Assembly (NCBI RefSeq): GCF_016583795.1
Contig: NZ_NRRS01000018.1
Location: 1 to 61,212 of the forward strand
Source of the DNA: Rhabdochromatium marinum
GTDB lineage: Bacteria > Pseudomonadota > Gammaproteobacteria > Chromatiales > Chromatiaceae
Length of the DNA: 61,212 bases
Reading direction: 5' to 3'
Below are positions 26,251-34,854 of this stretch, piece after piece (within the stretch, counting starts at the first letter, position 1; each line of letters starts with the position of its first letter). A program made the position numbers and the translations under genes. The notes below the pieces were generated by a model that did not search any database, was not told the origin of the DNA, and worked only from the letters and a program-made list of their open reading frames with translations.

Positions 26251-27468
26251 TTGTCTTCGGTATCCGCTCAGCATGCACGCGTGCTCTCGGGCATGCGCCC
26301 GACCGGTCGCCTGCATCTGGGGCACTATCATGGCGTGCTCAAAAACTGGGTTGAATTGCAGCATGAATATGACTGCTTCTTTTTTGTCGCCGACTGGCAT
26401 GCCCTGACCACCGACTACGAGCAGCCGGGCGCCATTCCCCAGGCGTCATGGGACATGGTGATCGACTGGCTGGCCGCCGGGCTGAATGCCGGTTCCGCCA
26501 CCCTGTTCGTGCAGTCCCGGGTGCCGGAGCACGCTGAATTGCATTTACTGCTGTCGATGATCACCCCGCTCGGCTGGCTGGAGCGGGTGCCAACCTATAA
26601 GGATCAGCAGGAGAAGCTCAAGGAAAAAGACCTAGCCACCTATGGCTTCCTCGGCTATCCGCTGTTACAGAGCGCCGATATCCTGATCTACCGCGCCGGA
26701 CTGGTGCCGGTGGGCGAGGATCAGGTCGCTCATGTCGAGATGACGCGCGAAATCGCCCGCCGCTTCAACCATATCTATGGACGCGAGCCCGATTTTGAGG
26801 AACAGGCTGTGCAGGCAATCCGCAAAATGGGCAAAAAGAACGCTCGCCTGTTCAATAATTTGCGACGTAACTATCAGGAAAAAGGCGACCAGGAAGCGCT
26901 GGAAGTGGCGCGCGCCCTGCTGGAGAGCCAAGCAAACCTGACCATGGGCGATCGCGAGCGCCTGCTGGGGTATCTGGAAGGTGGTGGCCGGGTGATTCTG
27001 CCGGAGCCACGTCCGCTGTTGACCAAGGCTTCCAAAATGCCGGGGCTTGATGGGCAGAAAATGTCCAAGTCCTATGGCAATACCATTGGCCTGCGCGATG
27101 ATCCGGCCGTGATCGAGAAAAAGCTGCGCACCATGCCCACCGACCCCAAACGGGTACGGCGCACCGACCCGGGCGATCCGGATGTTTGTCCGGTGTGGCA
27201 GTTTCATCAGGTCTACTCCGACCAGACACAACGCGACTGGGTACAGGATGGCTGCCGCTCGGCCAGCATTGGCTGTATCGAATGCAAGCGTCCGGTCATC
27301 GACGCCGTACTCGCCGAGCTGGAACCCATCCAGGCCCAAGCGCGCGAGCTGGAGCAGCAGCCGGAGCTAGTGCGCTCCATTCTCAACGATGGCTGCGATC
27401 ACGCGCGCGATGTGGCGCGGGAAACCATGGCCGAAGTGCGCCATGCCATGTCCCTGGTGCAGAGCTAG
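26251..27468 (+). CDS. trpS: Tryptophanyl-tRNA synthetase
   Basis: A class I synthetase that charges tRNA-Trp. The HIGH-type motif (LHLGHYHG, ~22-29) and KMSKS loop (GQKMSKSYGN, ~265) are present. At ~405 residues it is longer than the 334-residue E. coli enzyme, because of an insertion after ~185 (MGKKNARLFNNLRRNYQEKG onward) found in one proteobacterial subgroup. The start is uncertain: TTG 26251 is used (AGG ten bases upstream), while TTG 26224 and GTG 26281 are alternatives, and no in-frame ATG precedes the HIGH motif. scpA follows 6 bases after the stop. Confidence 0.94.
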   Translation: MSSVSAQHARVLSGMRPTGRLHLGHYHGVLKNWVELQHEYDCFFFVADWHALTTDYEQPGAIPQASWDMVIDWLAAGLNAGSATLFVQSRVPEHAELHLLLSMITPLGWLERVPTYKDQQEKLKEKDLATYGFLGYPLLQSADILIYRAGLVPVGEDQVAHVEMTREIARRFNHIYGREPDFEEQAVQAIRKMGKKNARLFNNLRRNYQEKGDQEALEVARALLESQANLTMGDRERLLGYLEGGGRVILPEPRPLLTKASKMPGLDGQKMSKSYGNTIGLRDDPAVIEKKLRTMPTDPKRVRRTDPGDPDVCPVWQFHQVYSDQTQRDWVQDGCRSASIGCIECKRPVIDAVLAELEPIQAQARELEQQPELVRSILNDGCDHARDVARETMAEVRHAMSLVQS

Positions 27469-27474
27469 CCCGCG

Positions 27475-28302
27475 ATGACTGCGGATGCCGAGGCCGCATC
27501 AGCCGAAATCGCCCAGCACGCCCTGGTGCATGGCCAGCCTTTTGTTGACTGGCCGCAGGATTTGTTCATCCCGCCCGATGCGCTGGAAGTGTTTCTTGAA
27601 ACCTTCGAGGGGCCGCTTGATCTGCTGCTGTATCTGATTCGGCGCCAAAATCTGGATATCCTCGACATCCCCATCGCCGACATTACCCGGCAGTACATGG
27701 ACTATGTGGAACTGATGAAAGAGCTGCGCCTGGATCTGGCCGCTGAATATCTGGTGATGGCGGCGCTGCTGTGCGAGATTAAATCGCGCATGCTGTTGCC
27801 ACGTGCCGCCGAGAGCGAGGACGAAGACGAGGATCCGCGCGCCGAGCTGGTACGCCGGCTGCTTGAATATGAGCGTTTTCAGCAGGCCGCCATCGCGCTC
27901 GACGAACGGCCGCGACTGGAGCGCGACTGGCTGCAAACCCACATTGAGATTCCAAGCGGTTATCTGCGGCGCATCCCGCCGCAGGTGGAGCTGACCGATC
28001 TGCTGGCGGCCGTGCGCGCGGTCTTTGAACGCGCAGATCTGTCCAGCGCGCATCGGGTCGAGCAGGAGTCGCTGTCGTTGCGCGAGCGCATGGGCCTGGT
28101 GCTGGAACGCTTGCAAGGGCGTGGTTTCACCCCCTTTAGTGAACTCTTTGATGCCAGCGAGGGCCGTCCCGGTGTGGTGGTGACCTTCCTTGCCATTCTG
28201 GAACTGATCAAAACATCCGTGTTGGAACTGGTGCAAACAGAACCCTTTGCTGCCATCCATGTGCGCGCCCGGCAGGCCGCCGACGAGCCAGCCGCCGCCT
28301 GA
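27475..28302 (+). CDS. scpA: Segregation and condensation protein A
   Basis: ScpA is the kleisin that bridges SMC heads and, with ScpB, compacts and segregates the chromosome. The 275 residues contain the kleisin N-terminal signature FEGPLDLLLYLIRRQNLDIL and DITRQYMDYVELM (~45-80), and a C-terminal winged-helix region (VTFLAILELIKTSVLELVQ, ~235). A short acidic linker (EDEDEDP) lies between. It is embedded in trpS-scpA-scpB-rluB with a 6-base gap on the trpS side and 2 bases on the scpB side, suggesting translational coupling. Confidence 0.94.
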   Translation: MTADAEAASAEIAQHALVHGQPFVDWPQDLFIPPDALEVFLETFEGPLDLLLYLIRRQNLDILDIPIADITRQYMDYVELMKELRLDLAAEYLVMAALLCEIKSRMLLPRAAESEDEDEDPRAELVRRLLEYERFQQAAIALDERPRLERDWLQTHIEIPSGYLRRIPPQVELTDLLAAVRAVFERADLSSAHRVEQESLSLRERMGLVLERLQGRGFTPFSELFDASEGRPGVVVTFLAILELIKTSVLELVQTEPFAAIHVRARQAADEPAAA

Positions 28303-28304
28303 GC

Positions 28305-28919
28305 ATGGAGGCCCCGGCACTGAAACAAGTGGTCGAAGGCGCGCTGCTGGCCGCCGGCGGCCCGGTGAACATTGAGCGTTTGCTCTCCCTCTATGACGAG
28401 GAGGAACAGCCCTCGCGCGCGGCGGTTCTGGAGACGCTGCAAGTTCTGGAGCAGGAATACGCTGAGCGGGGCATTGAAGTCATGCAGGTGGCCAGCGGCT
28501 ATCGCATTCAGGTGCGCGCCAGCGTGGCCCCGCGCGTGGCGCGTTTGTGGGATGAAAAGCCGGCGCGCTACTCGCGGGCGCTGCTGGAAACCCTGGCGCT
28601 GGTGGCCTACCGCCAGCCGATTACGCGCGGGGAGATTGAGGACATTCGCGGGGTGGCGGTCAGCACCCAGATCATCAAAACGCTGCTGGAGCGCGACTGG
28701 GTGCGGGTGGTCGGCCACCGCGATGTTCCGGGACGCCCGGCGCTCTACACCACCACCAAGGCTTTTTTGGACTATTTCGGCTTAAAATCCCTCAATGAAT
28801 TACCTCCGCTGGCGGACTTGCGCGAGCCGGCTGATTTGCTACGCGAGCATCCCACGCTGGCCGGCCAGCCCCCTGATTCCGCTCCGCCAGCACCGGACAA
28901 CCAAGAGATGTCACCATGA
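28305..28919 (+). CDS. scpB: Segregation and condensation protein B
   Basis: ScpB binds ScpA as a dimer and regulates the SMC complex. The 204 residues form two winged-helix domains, with the family's most conserved part RALLETLALVAYRQPITRGEIEDIRGV (~95-120) and DVPGRPALYTTTKAFLDYFGL (~145-165). The tail after ~175 is short and proline-rich. It starts 2 bases after scpA and its TGA overlaps the rluB ATG, so the three are read from one transcript. Confidence 0.94.
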   Translation: MEAPALKQVVEGALLAAGGPVNIERLLSLYDEEEQPSRAAVLETLQVLEQEYAERGIEVMQVASGYRIQVRASVAPRVARLWDEKPARYSRALLETLALVAYRQPITRGEIEDIRGVAVSTQIIKTLLERDWVRVVGHRDVPGRPALYTTTKAFLDYFGLKSLNELPPLADLREPADLLREHPTLAGQPPDSAPPAPDNQEMSP

Positions 28920-29803
28920 GCAGCCACCCCCCTACTCCACCCGCCGGCGTGCGCCTGCAAAAGGCACTGGCCGAAGCCGGCCTGGGTTCGCGACGCCGCA
29001 TTGAGGAATGGATCACTGCCGGGCGGGTGCGCCTCAACGGACGCCTGGCGCAGCTCGGCGACCGGGCACTGCCGAATGATAAGATTACTGTCGATGGTCG
29101 CCTGATCAAACAGGTGCGGGAACCGAACAAACGCCGGCGGATCCTGGCCTATCACAAGCCCGAGGGCGAGATTGTCACCCGGCAGGATCCCGAGGGACGC
29201 ACCACGGTATTTCAGCATCTGCCCGGCATTCGCGATGGCCGCTGGATTGCCATCGGCCGTCTGGATATCAACACCGCCGGGCTGTTATTGCTCACCAACG
29301 ATGGTGCCCTGGCCAATGCCCTGATGCACCCGTCGCGGGCCGTGGAGCGGGAATACGCGGTGCGGGTGCAGGGGCCGGTTGAGGATTCTGTGCTGCACCG
29401 CCTGACCCACGGCATACAACTTGAAGATGGCGAGGCGCGTTTTGAGGAGATTGTCCCCTCCGGCGGCAGCGGCTTGAACCAATGGTTCCATGTGGTGCTG
29501 TGCGAAGGGCGCAACCGCGAAGTCCGGCGCCTGTGGGAAGCTGCCGGTTGCACCGTCAGCCGCTTAAAGCGGGTGCGCTTTGGCAATGTCATCCTGGGAG
29601 CCCGCCCCTTGCCACGCCAATGGCGGGAGCTGACCGACGAGGAAGCCTCCGGGCTGCTTGCGCTGGCCGGACTCACAGCAGCGTCGCCAGCCAAGCGATC
29701 CAAGCGCAACTCCCGCAGCGCGGCTTCGCACCGGCAGCGTCCCCAGAACGGCTCCTGGCCATCACCGACCACCCATCACCGACCACCAGGCCGCAACCAC
29801 TGA
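28916..29803 (+). CDS. rluB: 23S rRNA pseudouridine(2605) synthase
   Basis: RluB isomerises U2605 of 23S rRNA. Residues ~10-60 are an S4 RNA-binding domain (VRLQKALAEAGLGSRRRIEE). The catalytic domain carries GRLDINTAGLLLLTNDG with the nucleophilic Asp (~120) and later LCEGRNREVRRLWEAAG. The last ~45 residues are a basic, His/Pro-rich tail encoded by a degenerate repeat region, like the disordered tails seen in other RluB proteins. It overlaps scpB by ATGA. Confidence 0.94.
   Translation: MSSHPPTPPAGVRLQKALAEAGLGSRRRIEEWITAGRVRLNGRLAQLGDRALPNDKITVDGRLIKQVREPNKRRRILAYHKPEGEIVTRQDPEGRTTVFQHLPGIRDGRWIAIGRLDINTAGLLLLTNDGALANALMHPSRAVEREYAVRVQGPVEDSVLHRLTHGIQLEDGEARFEEIVPSGGSGLNQWFHVVLCEGRNREVRRLWEAAGCTVSRLKRVRFGNVILGARPLPRQWRELTDEEASGLLALAGLTAASPAKRSKRNSRSAASHRQRPQNGSWPSPTTHHRPPGRNH
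29760..29787 (+). repeat. Tandem 14-base repeat in the rluB tail
   Basis: Two perfect adjacent copies of CATCACCGACCACC (29760-29773 and 29774-29787) are followed by looser copies to about 29822. The unit is not a multiple of three, so slippage would change the RluB tail frame. Confidence 0.75.
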
Positions 29804-29842
29804 CCACCAACCACCGATCACTAGCGACGAGGAGTTTTGCGT

Positions 29843-31711
29843 ATGACCATGACGCATGATGGCAACACCCGCACCCAAAACAGCCAATTGCTGGCCTGGG
29901 TGGATAAAATGGCGGCGCTCTGCACGCCAGACCGCATCTTCTGGTGCGACGGCTCCGAGGAAGAATACAAGCACATCTGCGATCAGGCTGTGGAGAGTGG
30001 CACCTTCATCCGCCTGAACCCCGAGAAACGCCCCAACAGTTTTTTGGCCCGCTCGCATCCGAGCGATGTCGCACGGGTCGAGAACCGCACCTTTATCTGC
30101 TCCGAGCGCGAGGAAGATGCCGGGCCGACCAACAACTGGATGGACCCCAAGGCGATGCGCGCCGAGCTGAACGAGCGCTTTCGCGGCTGCATGCGCGGGC
30201 GCACTATGTACATTATCCCCTTCAGCATGGGTCCCCTAGGCTCCCCCATTGCCCACATTGGCATAGAAATCACCGACTCGCCCTATGTGGTGGCCAATCA
30301 GCGCATCATGACGCGCATGGGCCAGCCGGTGCTGGACGTACTGGGCGCGGATGGCGATTTCGTGCCCTGCCTGCACAGTGTGGGTGCGCCCTTGGAGCCG
30401 GGTCAGGACGACGTGCCCTGGCCCTGCGCGGCAAATATTGAAGACAAGTACATTGTGCACTTCCCCGAGACGCGGGAAATCTGGTCCTTCGGCAGCGGCT
30501 ATGGCGGCAATGCGCTGCTAGGCAAGAAATGCTTCGCGCTGCGCATCGCCTCGGTGATGGCGCGCGACGAGGGCTGGCTGGCCGAGCACATGCTGATCCT
30601 GGGTGTCGAATCACCCCAGGGTGACAAGCACTATGTCGCCGCTGCCTTCCCGAGTGCCTGCGGCAAAACCAACTTTGCCATGGTGATTCCACCCAAGAGT
30701 CTCGATGGCTGGAAGGTCACCACCGTCGGTGATGACATTGCTTGGATCAAACCCAATCCCGAAGATGGTCGCTTTTATGGCATCAATCCCGAATATGGCT
30801 ATTTCGGGGTGGCACCGGGCACCAATGAAGGCTCGAACCCCAATGCACTGGCCTCTCTCAAAGAAAACGCCATTTTCACCAACACTGCGCTGACCGACGA
30901 TGGCGATGTCTGGTGGGAAGGGCTGACCAAGGAGCCACCCGCACATCTGATCGACTGGCAGGGCAAGGACTGGACACCCAACAGCGACCGCCCGGCGGCG
31001 CATCCCAATTCGCGCTTCACCGCCCCGGCCAGTCAGTGCCCTTCGATCGACCCGGACTGGGAAAACCCTGCCGGCGTGCCCATTAGCGCCTTCCTGTTCG
31101 GTGGACGCGTCAGTAAAAACTTCCCACTGGTGTTCCAGAGCTTTAACTGGGAGCACGGGGTTTACCTGGCCGCCACCATGGGCTCCGAGGCCACTGCCGC
31201 TGCGGTGAGCCAGCAGTCGATGCGCCGCGATCCCATGGCCATGTTGCCCTTCTGCGGTTACAACATGGCTGAATACTGGAAGCACTGGCTGCGCATCGGG
31301 CGGCGCAAAGTCGGGACACCCCCGCCGATTTTCCGCGTCAACTGGTTCCGCAAGGACGACCGCGGGCATTTCATCTGGCCGGGCTTTGGCGACAATATGC
31401 GCGTGCTCAAATGGATCGTCGAGCGTTGCGAAGGCCGCGCACCCGCCGTAGAAAGCGCCTTTGGGCTACTGCCACCCTACGCAGCCATGAGTTGGGAGGG
31501 ACTTGACTTCAGCCAGGACGCCTACGATTCCATCATGCGCATCGACAAGGAGATCGCCCAGCACGAGAGTCTCGATCAGGCTGAGCTGTTCGCGCGCTTT
31601 GGCGATCACATGCCGCGTGAGCTGGAACAGCAACGCGAGCTGTTGCTCAGTCGCCTGTTCCATTCCCCAGATGTCTGGCATCTGCCCGAGAGCGACGCCA
31701 AGGCCAGCTGA
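29843..31711 (+). CDS. pckG: Phosphoenolpyruvate carboxykinase, GTP-dependent
   Basis: PckG converts oxaloacetate and GTP to phosphoenolpyruvate and CO2, a gluconeogenic or anaplerotic step. The 622 residues match the GTP class, which is unrelated in length and sequence to the ATP class (PckA). The hyper-reactive Cys lies in the P-loop [12 protein letters not shown] (~275), with metal-site residues in the surrounding region and the nucleotide region [13 protein letters not shown] 29843 is chosen because GAGGAG sits eight bases upstream. It lies 39 bases after rluB and is followed by a long hairpin. In an autotroph the enzyme would serve carbon exchange between cycle intermediates and sugars. 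Confidence 0.95.
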   Translation: MTMTHDGNTRTQNSQLLAWVDKMAALCTPDRIFWCDGSEEEYKHICDQAVESGTFIRLNPEKRPNSFLARSHPSDVARVENRTFICSEREEDAGPTNNWMDPKAMRAELNERFRGCMRGRTMYIIPFSMGPLGSPIAHIGIEITDSPYVVANQRIMTRMGQPVLDVLGADGDFVPCLHSVGAPLEPGQDDVPWPCAANIEDKYIVHFPETREIWSFGSGYGGNALLGKKCFALRIASVMARDEGWLAEHMLILGVESPQGDKHYVAAAFPSACGKTNFAMVIPPKSLDGWKVTTVGDDIAWIKPNPEDGRFYGINPEYGYFGVAPGTNEGSNPNALASLKENAIFTNTALTDDGDVWWEGLTKEPPAHLIDWQGKDWTPNSDRPAAHPNSRFTAPASQCPSIDPDWENPAGVPISAFLFGGRVSKNFPLVFQSFNWEHGVYLAATMGSEATAAAVSQQSMRRDPMAMLPFCGYNMAEYWKHWLRIGRRKVGTPPPIFRVNWFRKDDRGHFIWPGFGDNMRVLKWIVERCEGRAPAVESAFGLLPPYAAMSWEGLDFSQDAYDSIMRIDKEIAQHESLDQAELFARFGDHMPRELEQQRELLLSRLFHSPDVWHLPESDAKAS

Positions 31712-31727
31712 GGCTCCACTCAGGCGC

Positions 31728-31767
31728 ACAGCCGCACAAGCGACGATGTCACGTCGCTTGCGGCTGT
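31728..31767. terminator. Long hairpin between pckG and glnS
   Basis: ACAGCCG and CAAGCGACG (31728-31745, split by two unpaired bases) pair fully with CGTCGCTTG and CGGCTGT (31752-31767) around a six-base loop, giving 16 pairs. There is no U-tract, so it could be a factor-assisted terminator, an mRNA 3' stabiliser or a leader element of glnS. Confidence 0.6.
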
Positions 31768-31817
31768 AGTATCCTCCCGCGCTCGTTCCCTTCAACCTTT
31801 GCCGGAAGCCCTGCTTG

Positions 31818-33533
31818 ATGTCCGAGACCGCTGTCGCGCCACCCACGCATTTTATTCGCCAAATCGTCGCCGCCGACCTGGCTGCGGGCAAGCATGAGCG
31901 TCTTGTAACGCGCTTCCCCCCCGAGCCGAATGGCTATCTGCACATTGGCCATGCCAAATCGATTGCTCTGAACTTCGGTCTAGCCCAAGACTTCCAGGGT
32001 CAGTGCAACCTGCGTTTCGATGACACCAACCCCAACAAGGAAAACCCGGAGTTCGTCGCCGCCATCCAAGCCGATGTGCAATGGCTCGGCTACGACTGGG
32101 GCGAGCGGGTGTTCTTCGCCTCCGACTACTTCGAGCAACTCTACGCCTTCGCACTGGAATTGATCGATAAAGAGTTGGCCTATGTCTGCGATCTGAACGC
32201 TGAGCAAACGCGCAGCTATCGCGGCACCCTTACCGAACCGGGACGTGACAGTCCCTATCGCGAGCGCTCGGTAGCCGAGAATCGCGACCTGTTTGCGCGC
32301 ATGCGCGCCGGCGAATTCGAGGACGGTACCCGCACCCTGCGCGCGCGCATCGACATGGCCTCGCCCAACATCAACCTGCGCGACCCGGTGCTCTACCGCA
32401 TCAAGCGCGGCGTGATTCATCATCAAACCGGCGCCGCCTGGTGCCTGTACCCCACCTACGATTTTACCCACCCCCTGTCGGATGCGCTGGAAGGGGTGAC
32501 TCACTCGCTCTGCACTCTGGAGTTCGAGGATCATCGCCCGCTCTATGACTGGTGCATTGAGCATGTCTCGGTGCCGACACGCCCGCGCCAGATCGAGTTC
32601 AGCCGCCTGAATCTGGAATACGCGGTGATGAGCAAGCGCATCCTCACTCGGCTGGTTGCAGACGGCCTGGTGGCCGGCTGGGATGACCCGCGCATGCCAA
32701 CCCTGGCCGGACTGCGCCGGCGTGGCTACACGCCGGCGGCGATTCGCGACTTCTGCACTCGCATCGGCGTGACCAAAGCCGACAATCGGGTCGAGATGGG
32801 TCTGCTGGAAAGTGCCATCCGCGACGATCTCGACGCCAGCGCGCCGCGCGCTATGGTGGTACTGCGCCCGTTGAAGGTGGTACTAGAGAACTGGCCCAAC
32901 GAGCGCCTCGACACCCTTGAAGCGCCACGCCATCCCAAAAACAGCGACCTGGGTACGCGTCCCCTGCCCTTCGGCCGCGAACTCTGGATTGATCGTCAGG
33001 ATTTTGCCGAGCAACCGCCCAAGGGTTTCAAGCGCCTGGTGCCCGGCGGCGAGGTGCGCCTGCGCAATGCCTATGTGATCCGCTGCGAAGAGCTGATTCG
33101 CGATGCCAGCGGCGCGCTGATCGAACTGCGCGCCAGCGTGGATTTCAACACCTTAGGACGCAATCCTGAGGGCCGCAAGGTCAAGGGTGTGATTCACTGG
33201 GTTGCCGCCAGCGCAGCCGTTGAAGCGGAGGTGCGCCTCTATGACCGTCTGTTCCAGACCCCCACGCCGGGCGCTGGTGGGGAAGGAGGCGGGGGCGACA
33301 TCATCGCCGACTTGAATCCTGACTCCCTGGTCGTATTGAGTGGCTGCAAGGCCGAGGCCAGTCTGGGCAGCGCCCAACCTGGGGAACGCTTTCAATTTGA
33401 GCGCGAGGGCTATTTCACCGTCGATCCGGACAGCACCGAGCCGTCCCTGGTATTTAATCGCACCGTGACCCTGCGTGATACCTGGGGCAAACAGGTCGCG
33501 GCGCAGGACTCCAAACGCCAAACCGCGCGCTAA
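31818..33533 (+). CDS. glnS: Glutaminyl-tRNA synthetase
   Basis: A class I synthetase that charges tRNA-Gln directly. [17 protein letters not shown] (~32-48) holds the HIGH motif, and [11 protein letters not shown] (~270) holds the MSK form of the KMSKS loop. The C-terminal beta-barrel domains recognise the anticodon. At 571 residues it is close to the E. coli enzyme; a short Gly-rich insert ([10 protein letters not shown], ~485) is local. ATG 31818 is preferred to the TTG one codon upstream. The gene implies that glutaminylation here need not use GatCAB. Confidence 0.95.
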   Translation: MSETAVAPPTHFIRQIVAADLAAGKHERLVTRFPPEPNGYLHIGHAKSIALNFGLAQDFQGQCNLRFDDTNPNKENPEFVAAIQADVQWLGYDWGERVFFASDYFEQLYAFALELIDKELAYVCDLNAEQTRSYRGTLTEPGRDSPYRERSVAENRDLFARMRAGEFEDGTRTLRARIDMASPNINLRDPVLYRIKRGVIHHQTGAAWCLYPTYDFTHPLSDALEGVTHSLCTLEFEDHRPLYDWCIEHVSVPTRPRQIEFSRLNLEYAVMSKRILTRLVADGLVAGWDDPRMPTLAGLRRRGYTPAAIRDFCTRIGVTKADNRVEMGLLESAIRDDLDASAPRAMVVLRPLKVVLENWPNERLDTLEAPRHPKNSDLGTRPLPFGRELWIDRQDFAEQPPKGFKRLVPGGEVRLRNAYVIRCEELIRDASGALIELRASVDFNTLGRNPEGRKVKGVIHWVAASAAVEAEVRLYDRLFQTPTPGAGGEGGGGDIIADLNPDSLVVLSGCKAEASLGSAQPGERFQFEREGYFTVDPDSTEPSLVFNRTVTLRDTWGKQVAAQDSKRQTAR

Positions 33534-33542
33534 GAGATCAGC

Positions 33543-34118
33543 ATGGGCATGACACCACAGCCACAATCAGCCGCAAAACCCAGTATCCCCAAACTGGAAC
33601 GCCTGCTGCTGGCCTCCGGCATCCGGCTGGCGGCGCGCTTTTATTCCAAAGATCGTCTCACCGCCCTATTTCGCCACGAAGCACATCTGGCGCTGGAGCT
33701 GGCCTCCCGGCTGTCGGTGGCCGAAGGCCGGCGCCGGGTGAACATCCCGCGCTTCTTTGGGATCGAGAGCGACAGTTGCGACTGGTCGGTCTATATGACG
33801 CTGGAGCACCTGGTCATCACCAACACCGCCATCACCGCGCTATTGCCACGTCTCTATGCCGGACGCGAACCCGATGTGGATATTACTTTCGAGGATCTGA
33901 AGCCGGTCACCGAGGCCGGCCCCGAGCAAATCGACAGTCTCGCCGCCCTGCGCGAGCGCTACACCGAGGTGGTTGATAAGCTCGGCAACCTCCACGCCGG
34001 CACCCGCACTCTTCACCCCTGGTTTGGCATTCTGTCAGCCGCCCAGTGGCATGCGTTGGCGGCCTTTCACACCAGTACCCACCGCCGCCAAATCGAGCGC
34101 ATCCTGAAGCTGATCTAA
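33543..34118 (+). CDS. DinB-superfamily (DUF1569-like) protein
   Basis: A 191-residue protein of the DinB four-helix bundle type, usually metal-binding and sometimes a thiol transferase. Three likely metal-ligand positions are visible: MTLEHL (~85), HPWFGILSAAQW (~160) and HTSTHRRQIERIL (~178). The HPWFG...HxxxHRRQ pattern is typical. It starts 9 bases after glnS and probably shares its transcript. The substrate is unknown. Confidence 0.7.
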   Translation: MGMTPQPQSAAKPSIPKLERLLLASGIRLAARFYSKDRLTALFRHEAHLALELASRLSVAEGRRRVNIPRFFGIESDSCDWSVYMTLEHLVITNTAITALLPRLYAGREPDVDITFEDLKPVTEAGPEQIDSLAALRERYTEVVDKLGNLHAGTRTLHPWFGILSAAQWHALAAFHTSTHRRQIERILKLI

Positions 34119-34375
34119 CCCCACGCCGGCGCCCGGGCAGGGTTCACTTCCCTGAAAAACCTTAAAAATTAGATGAATGACTGCGATTACTCCATACCAA
34201 AGCAGTCGTTTTTTAGCTGTCTTTGCGGCAGTAAAAGACCCGTCATAAACTCGGAATTACATTATAAATACCCTTTAACAAATTGATTTATATTTTAATA
34301 TCACATCTTTTCGAGATTTTTTTTCGTAAGTCATTGTAAGTAGCTGGCAGCCCAGAAAAAAAGCGACGCAGTTCC
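34119..34375. other. AT-rich non-coding stretch upstream of the dcw cluster
   Basis: No gene is seen. A terminator candidate for the glnS/dinB transcript lies at 34179-34214: GACTGC pairs with GCAGTC across a 17-base loop and is followed by GTTTTTT. From about 34240 to 34330 the sequence is much more AT-rich than the rest of the window and contains A/T runs, which could act as an UP element or a curved region for the promoter at 34376. Confidence 0.5.
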
Positions 34376-34404
34376 TTGACCATCGCCAGAATCTTTCCTA
34401 ATAT
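34376..34404 (+). promoter_or_regulatory. Main sigma-70 promoter of the dcw cluster
   Basis: TTGACC (34376-34381) and TAATAT (34399-34404) are spaced by 17 bases. GTGGGG just downstream (34412-34417) resembles half of a MraZ operator (TGGGN repeat), but only one copy is left. Because mraZ itself is dead, this promoter now drives rsmH and the genes beyond. Confidence 0.75.
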
Positions 34405-34412
34405 CCTTGCGG

Positions 34413-34815
34413 TGGGGCATTACCGCTGACCCACAGCATTGCCTGTTGATTGACCCGGAACCGACCTAGACCGACATTGAGCGCCAGCTGATGCGTTTAC
34501 CGTCCCTCAACCTGAAAAGTCGCGCCTTGCAGCGACTGCCGATCGGCTACGCCAATGAAGTCAGGCCTAGCACCCAAGGGCGCGTGTTGTTGACCATCAA
34601 ACAACGCGAATACGCGCAATGTGAAACAACAATTTCATCCTCTGGGGTGGTGATCCCCCATGAGCGTTAGAGAAGCACGCTGCCCTGATGGGTGTTGGCA
34701 ACCAATGTGGGCTGTGGGACAAAGCGACCGGCACCAGAGGTTGCAGGACGCCGAAGCGTCCCTGGATATGCAGAGCCTGGCGGCAGATTCGGAGCTTGGC
34801 TCGTTGTCTCTTTAA
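34413..34815 (+). pseudogene. mraZ: mraZ, transcriptional repressor of the dcw cluster, decayed
   Basis: MraZ is normally the first gene of the cluster and represses it. Here its fragments lie in three frames. Frame 1 reads ITADPQHCLLIDPEPT, a TAG at 34467-34469 where Trp is expected, then DIERQLMRLPSLNLKSRALQ and on to GRVLLTIKQREYA (34616). A ~50-base insert follows. Frame 2 resumes as LEKHAALMGVGNQCGLWDK (from 34667). Frame 3 ends as LQDAEASLDMQSLAADSELG and SLSL with a TAA at 34813-34815. The N-terminal ~50 codons are deleted, leaving the promoter close to the middle of the gene. The insert of 50 bases alone accounts for the first frame change. Confidence 0.85.
34617..34670 (+). repeat. 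~50-base hairpin element, copy A, inside mraZ
   Basis: Bases 34631-34670 match 53837-53877 at about 35 of 41 positions, and weaker similarity extends left to 34620. The core TGGGG...CCCCA, flanked by CTC...GAG, can fold into a hairpin. Removing 34617-34666 restores a continuous MraZ reading (REYA then LEKHAALMG), so the element seems to be an insertion. Confidence 0.65.
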
Positions 34816-34854
34816 TCCCGGCCGGATCCCGGATTTTGCTCAACGGAGAACAGG

